Part shown: piece by piece, positions 44,131 through 45,667 of the stretch
How positions within the stretch are numbered: position 1 is the first letter of the stretch
How the letters are laid out: every line of letters starts with the position of its first letter
Source of the DNA: Bacteroidales bacterium
GTDB lineage: Bacteria > Bacteroidota > Bacteroidia > Bacteroidales > UBA932
Assembly (NCBI GenBank): GCA_017619655.1
Contig: JAFZRV010000015.1
Location: 1 to 45,667, forward strand
Direction of reading: 5' to 3'
Length of the DNA: 45,667 bases
The notes under the pieces: model-generated
Told to the model about the DNA's origin: nothing
The model's database searches: none
The model's input: only the letters and a program-made list of their open reading frames with translations
Made by a program: the position numbers and the translations under genes

Positions 44131-44165
44131 TTTCATCCATGAAATGGGCCATTTTTATGGACGGA
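44131..44165. terminator. Hairpin of the CCAyGAAA...TTTTT(G/A)TGGACGG family, copy 3
   Basis: TTCATCCATGAAA pairs with TTTTTATGGACGGA around a GGGCC-containing loop. Relative to the copies at 37737 and 45121, one stem pair changes from C-G to T-A (CCAC/GTGG becomes CCAT/ATGG), a compensatory change that supports the fold. It follows the 151-aa protein gene by four bases and is probably its terminator. Confidence 0.65.
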
Positions 44166-44201
44166 TTCGAACCTGAACAGAAGAAGTATAATCGAAACTG
44201 C

Positions 44202-44209
44202 TATATTTG
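44202..44209 (+). promoter_or_regulatory. TAnnTTTG promoter of the phosphatase gene
   Basis: TATATTTG is an exact match, 33 bases before ATG 44243. It rules out the earlier in-frame ATG at 44207, which overlaps the box. Confidence 0.65.
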
Positions 44210-44242
44210 TATGTAGAAAATAGAAGGTTATACATTCTATCC

Positions 44243-45118
44243 ATGAAATCGCTCATCCTTTTCATCATGGCCCTTTTCGCTTCATCGACGCTCTTCGCAC
44301 AACAGTTTCTCCCGGTAAACGGGATTGTGAATGCGCGTGACCTGGGCGGGTACGAAGTAGCGGGCGGCCGCCATGTAATAACAGGGAAACTTATCCGGGC
44401 CGCCCATCTGGCCGATGCCACGGACGCAGACATCGCCTATCTGGACAGCCTTCCGGTGGCGCTGGTAGTGGATTTCCGGCAGGAAATAGAGAAGAACGGC
44501 AAAACGGACAGGGATATCCCCGGGGCAAGATACCTGTCGCTTCCCATTGACGCCAGCGGCAATATGGCAGCCAACGCTACCGAAGAGGAAAAGAAGAAGA
44601 TGTCAGGGAAGAAAAAGTTTGACGTCAAGAAAGTCATCCTGTTCGCCGCGTTCAACGACAAGGCGAAAACCATCGCGCGGGAAATGTACCCGACGCTGCT
44701 GTTCAACCCCGAATGCCAGCAGCAGTTCGCCCGATTCCTGCGGCTTGTCGTGGAAACGGAAAACGGCACCGTCCTCTATCATTGCACCCAGGGAAAGGAC
44801 CGCACCGGCATCGCTTCAGCCCTGCTGCTGGCGGCACTGGGGGCCGACCGCAAAACCATCGTAGCCGATTTCGACGCCACCAACCAGGTCTACGAAAAAG
44901 ACGTCAAGAAATACTCCCGCCGCGTCTGGCTCTGGGGCGGCAAGGAAGAAGAGATTGCCGTCGTGAAAGCCTTTCTGGGCGCCAATACGGAGAACTTCGT
45001 CAAGGCCCTGGACACCATCGTCCAGCAGTATGGCTCCCTGGAAGCCTATTTGAAAGGCCCCTTGGGCATGACGGACGAAGATTTCCGACTTCTCCGGGAA
45101 CGCTACACGGCTCTTTAG
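44243..45118 (+). CDS. Secreted tyrosine phosphatase family protein
   Basis: The 291-residue product has a signal peptide (SLILFIMALFASSTLFA, then QQFLPVNG) and a dual-specificity/tyrosine phosphatase domain of the bacterial Y_phosphatase3 kind. NARDLGGYEVAGGR is the N-terminal motif. The P-loop HCTQGKDRTGIASALLL (C-x5-R) holds the catalytic Cys and Arg. These enzymes dephosphorylate tyrosine residues or phosphoinositides. Export to the periplasm implies an extracytoplasmic or host substrate. It is a single-gene unit with its own promoter and a terminator hairpin. Confidence 0.9.
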   Translation: MKSLILFIMALFASSTLFAQQFLPVNGIVNARDLGGYEVAGGRHVITGKLIRAAHLADATDADIAYLDSLPVALVVDFRQEIEKNGKTDRDIPGARYLSLPIDASGNMAANATEEEKKKMSGKKKFDVKKVILFAAFNDKAKTIAREMYPTLLFNPECQQQFARFLRLVVETENGTVLYHCTQGKDRTGIASALLLAALGADRKTIVADFDATNQVYEKDVKKYSRRVWLWGGKEEEIAVVKAFLGANTENFVKALDTIVQQYGSLEAYLKGPLGMTDEDFRLLRERYTAL

Positions 45119-45168
45119 CCGTTCACCCCACGAAATTGGCCTTTTTTGTGGACGGGATTGTTTTTTTC
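45118..45168 (+). terminator. Hairpin of the CCAyGAAA...TTTTTGTGGACGG family, copy 4
   Basis: CCCCACGAAATTGGCC is followed by TTTTTTGTGGACGGG, giving a CCAC/GTGG stem with A/T pairing inward and CCGT/ACGG outward, interrupted by a small bulge. T7 (45161-45167) follows it. It begins at the phosphatase stop codon and is its likely terminator. The following promoter box at 45170-45177 overlaps the end of the T-run. Confidence 0.7.
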
Positions 45169-45169
45169 G

Positions 45170-45177
45170 TATCTTTG
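45170..45177 (+). promoter_or_regulatory. TAnnTTTG promoter of the 90-aa protein gene
   Basis: TATCTTTG is an exact match, 27 bases before ATG 45205, immediately after the T-run of the preceding terminator. Confidence 0.65.
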
Positions 45178-45204
45178 CGCCAGATTATTTAAAACACTAG
45201 TGAT

Positions 45205-45477
45205 ATGAATCTTCGTGATATCAAGAAGGATATCGAATTCCTGATCGGTGACTTCGTGGAGGATTGCCTCCTCTTCGCCATGCTGCACCCTGAAAAAGAC
45301 CTGACCAAAGTGGAAGACCTCATCAACGAGGCCAGCGACCTGGCGGACACCCTCATCGACAAGGTGAACCACGCTCCGCAGGACGTGAAGAAGCGCACGT
45401 ACTACAACCGCATCGGCGCTGAACTCCTCACCAGCCTCGACGGTCTTTGCGAGAAACTGAGCGCACTTGCAAAATAA
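45205..45477 (+). CDS. Small conserved-looking cytoplasmic protein, function unknown
   Basis: The 90-residue protein is acidic and largely helical: MNLRDIKKDIEFLIGDFVED, then LTKVEDLINEASDLADTLIDKV and a C-terminal helix ending LCEKLSALAK. There is no signal peptide, membrane segment or known motif. It has its own promoter and lies 71 bp upstream of rpsO. Its reading frame and start are clear, but I do not recognise its family. Confidence 0.75.
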   Translation: MNLRDIKKDIEFLIGDFVEDCLLFAMLHPEKDLTKVEDLINEASDLADTLIDKVNHAPQDVKKRTYYNRIGAELLTSLDGLCEKLSALAK

Positions 45478-45514
45478 TTGTGCAATAAAAAGTTGCAGAG
45501 TTAAAAATAATCCT

Positions 45515-45522
45515 TACCTTTG
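45515..45522 (+). promoter_or_regulatory. TAnnTTTG promoter of rpsO
   Basis: TACCTTTG is an exact match, with TTGCAG at about 20 bp upstream (45493-45498). ATG 45549 follows 27 bases later. Confidence 0.7.
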
Positions 45523-45548
45523 CAGCCCCTTAAACAATTTTTTGCAAT

Positions 45549-45667
45549 ATGTCAGAGTATTTGAACGCAGACAAGAAGCAAGAGATTTTCGGCAAATACG
45601 GAAAGTCTAATGTTGACACCGGCTCGCCTGAGAGTCAGGTTGCTTTGTTTTCCTACCGTATCGCTCA
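45549..45667 (+). CDS. rpsO: 30S ribosomal protein S15 (partial, cut by window end)
   Basis: The frame from ATG 45549 reads MSEYLNADKKQEIFGKYGKS and continues NVDTGSPESQVALFSYRIA before the window ends. The DTGSPESQVALFSYRI block is the S15 signature. S15 binds 16S rRNA early in 30S assembly. About 39 of roughly 89 codons are present; the rest lies beyond the window. It has its own consensus promoter. Confidence 0.95.
   Translation, partial: MSEYLNADKKQEIFGKYGKSNVDTGSPESQVALFSYRIA

Overview
The window looks like the chromosome of a member of the Bacteroidota, most likely an uncultured Bacteroidales. The reasons are more than a dozen TAnnTTTG-type -7 boxes at plausible distances before genes, lipoproteins with short SPII signals, a type III glutamine synthetase, a fimbrillin-like lipoprotein, and an ArgR/GNAT/argG gene order. 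Coding DNA is GC-rich while the promoters are AT-rich. I see no transposase, integrase, phage or CRISPR genes. Most of the window is housekeeping, and the interest is mainly in regulatory DNA and small genes.

Layout. 1-2.3 kb: a structured non-coding stretch, two tiny proteins with a shared YE[AT]P...VVEVK motif, a fimbrillin-like lipoprotein, and tRNA-Gly(GCC) whose 3' end plus terminator is duplicated as a perfect 66-bp direct repeat. 2.4-4.2 kb: a membrane protein with a winged-helix regulator, and a small envelope protein. 4.2-8.6 kb (minus strand): pheS; yraN-manC-arcA; and an orphan peptide with a double-glycine leader. 8.6-17.7 kb: argR-GNAT-argG-argE-argH-carA-carB, preceded by tandem ARG boxes. 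17.7-23.5 kb (minus strand): leuA-leuC-leuD-leuB-ilvE behind a Leu-rich leader peptide, an antiterminator and a terminator, which is a complete attenuator. 23.5-25.7 kb: glnN. 25.7-33.6 kb (minus strand): fabH-fabF-fabZ-fabG-etfB-etfA-acyl-CoA dehydrogenase, followed by a cation efflux gene. 33.7-34.8 kb: a membrane LytTR regulator and acpP. 34.9-37.7 kb: a murein-peptide unit (NlpC/P60 lipoprotein, Tat-exported dipeptide epimerase, small secreted protein). 37.8-43.5 kb (minus strand): an RND efflux system (adaptor, pump, outer-membrane factor). 43.5-45.7 kb: an unknown 151-aa protein behind a folded 5' leader that pairs with an upstream start codon, a secreted tyrosine phosphatase, an unknown 90-aa protein, and the beginning of rpsO.

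How the genes work together. Arginine and pyrimidine precursor synthesis (argG, argE-like, argH, carAB) sits in one ArgR-controlled operon. An arginine deiminase able to degrade arginine lies about 2 kb away on the other strand. Leucine synthesis is separately controlled by ribosome-mediated attenuation and diverges from glutamine synthetase. The fatty-acid genes supply ketoacyl synthase, reductase and dehydratase steps but no FabI-type enoyl reductase. They are co-directional with ETF and an acyl-CoA dehydrogenase, so the pathway may either use that pair for the enoyl step or link synthesis with acyl turnover. Several intergenic gaps are filled by long hairpins, including a dispersed family with compensatory base changes.
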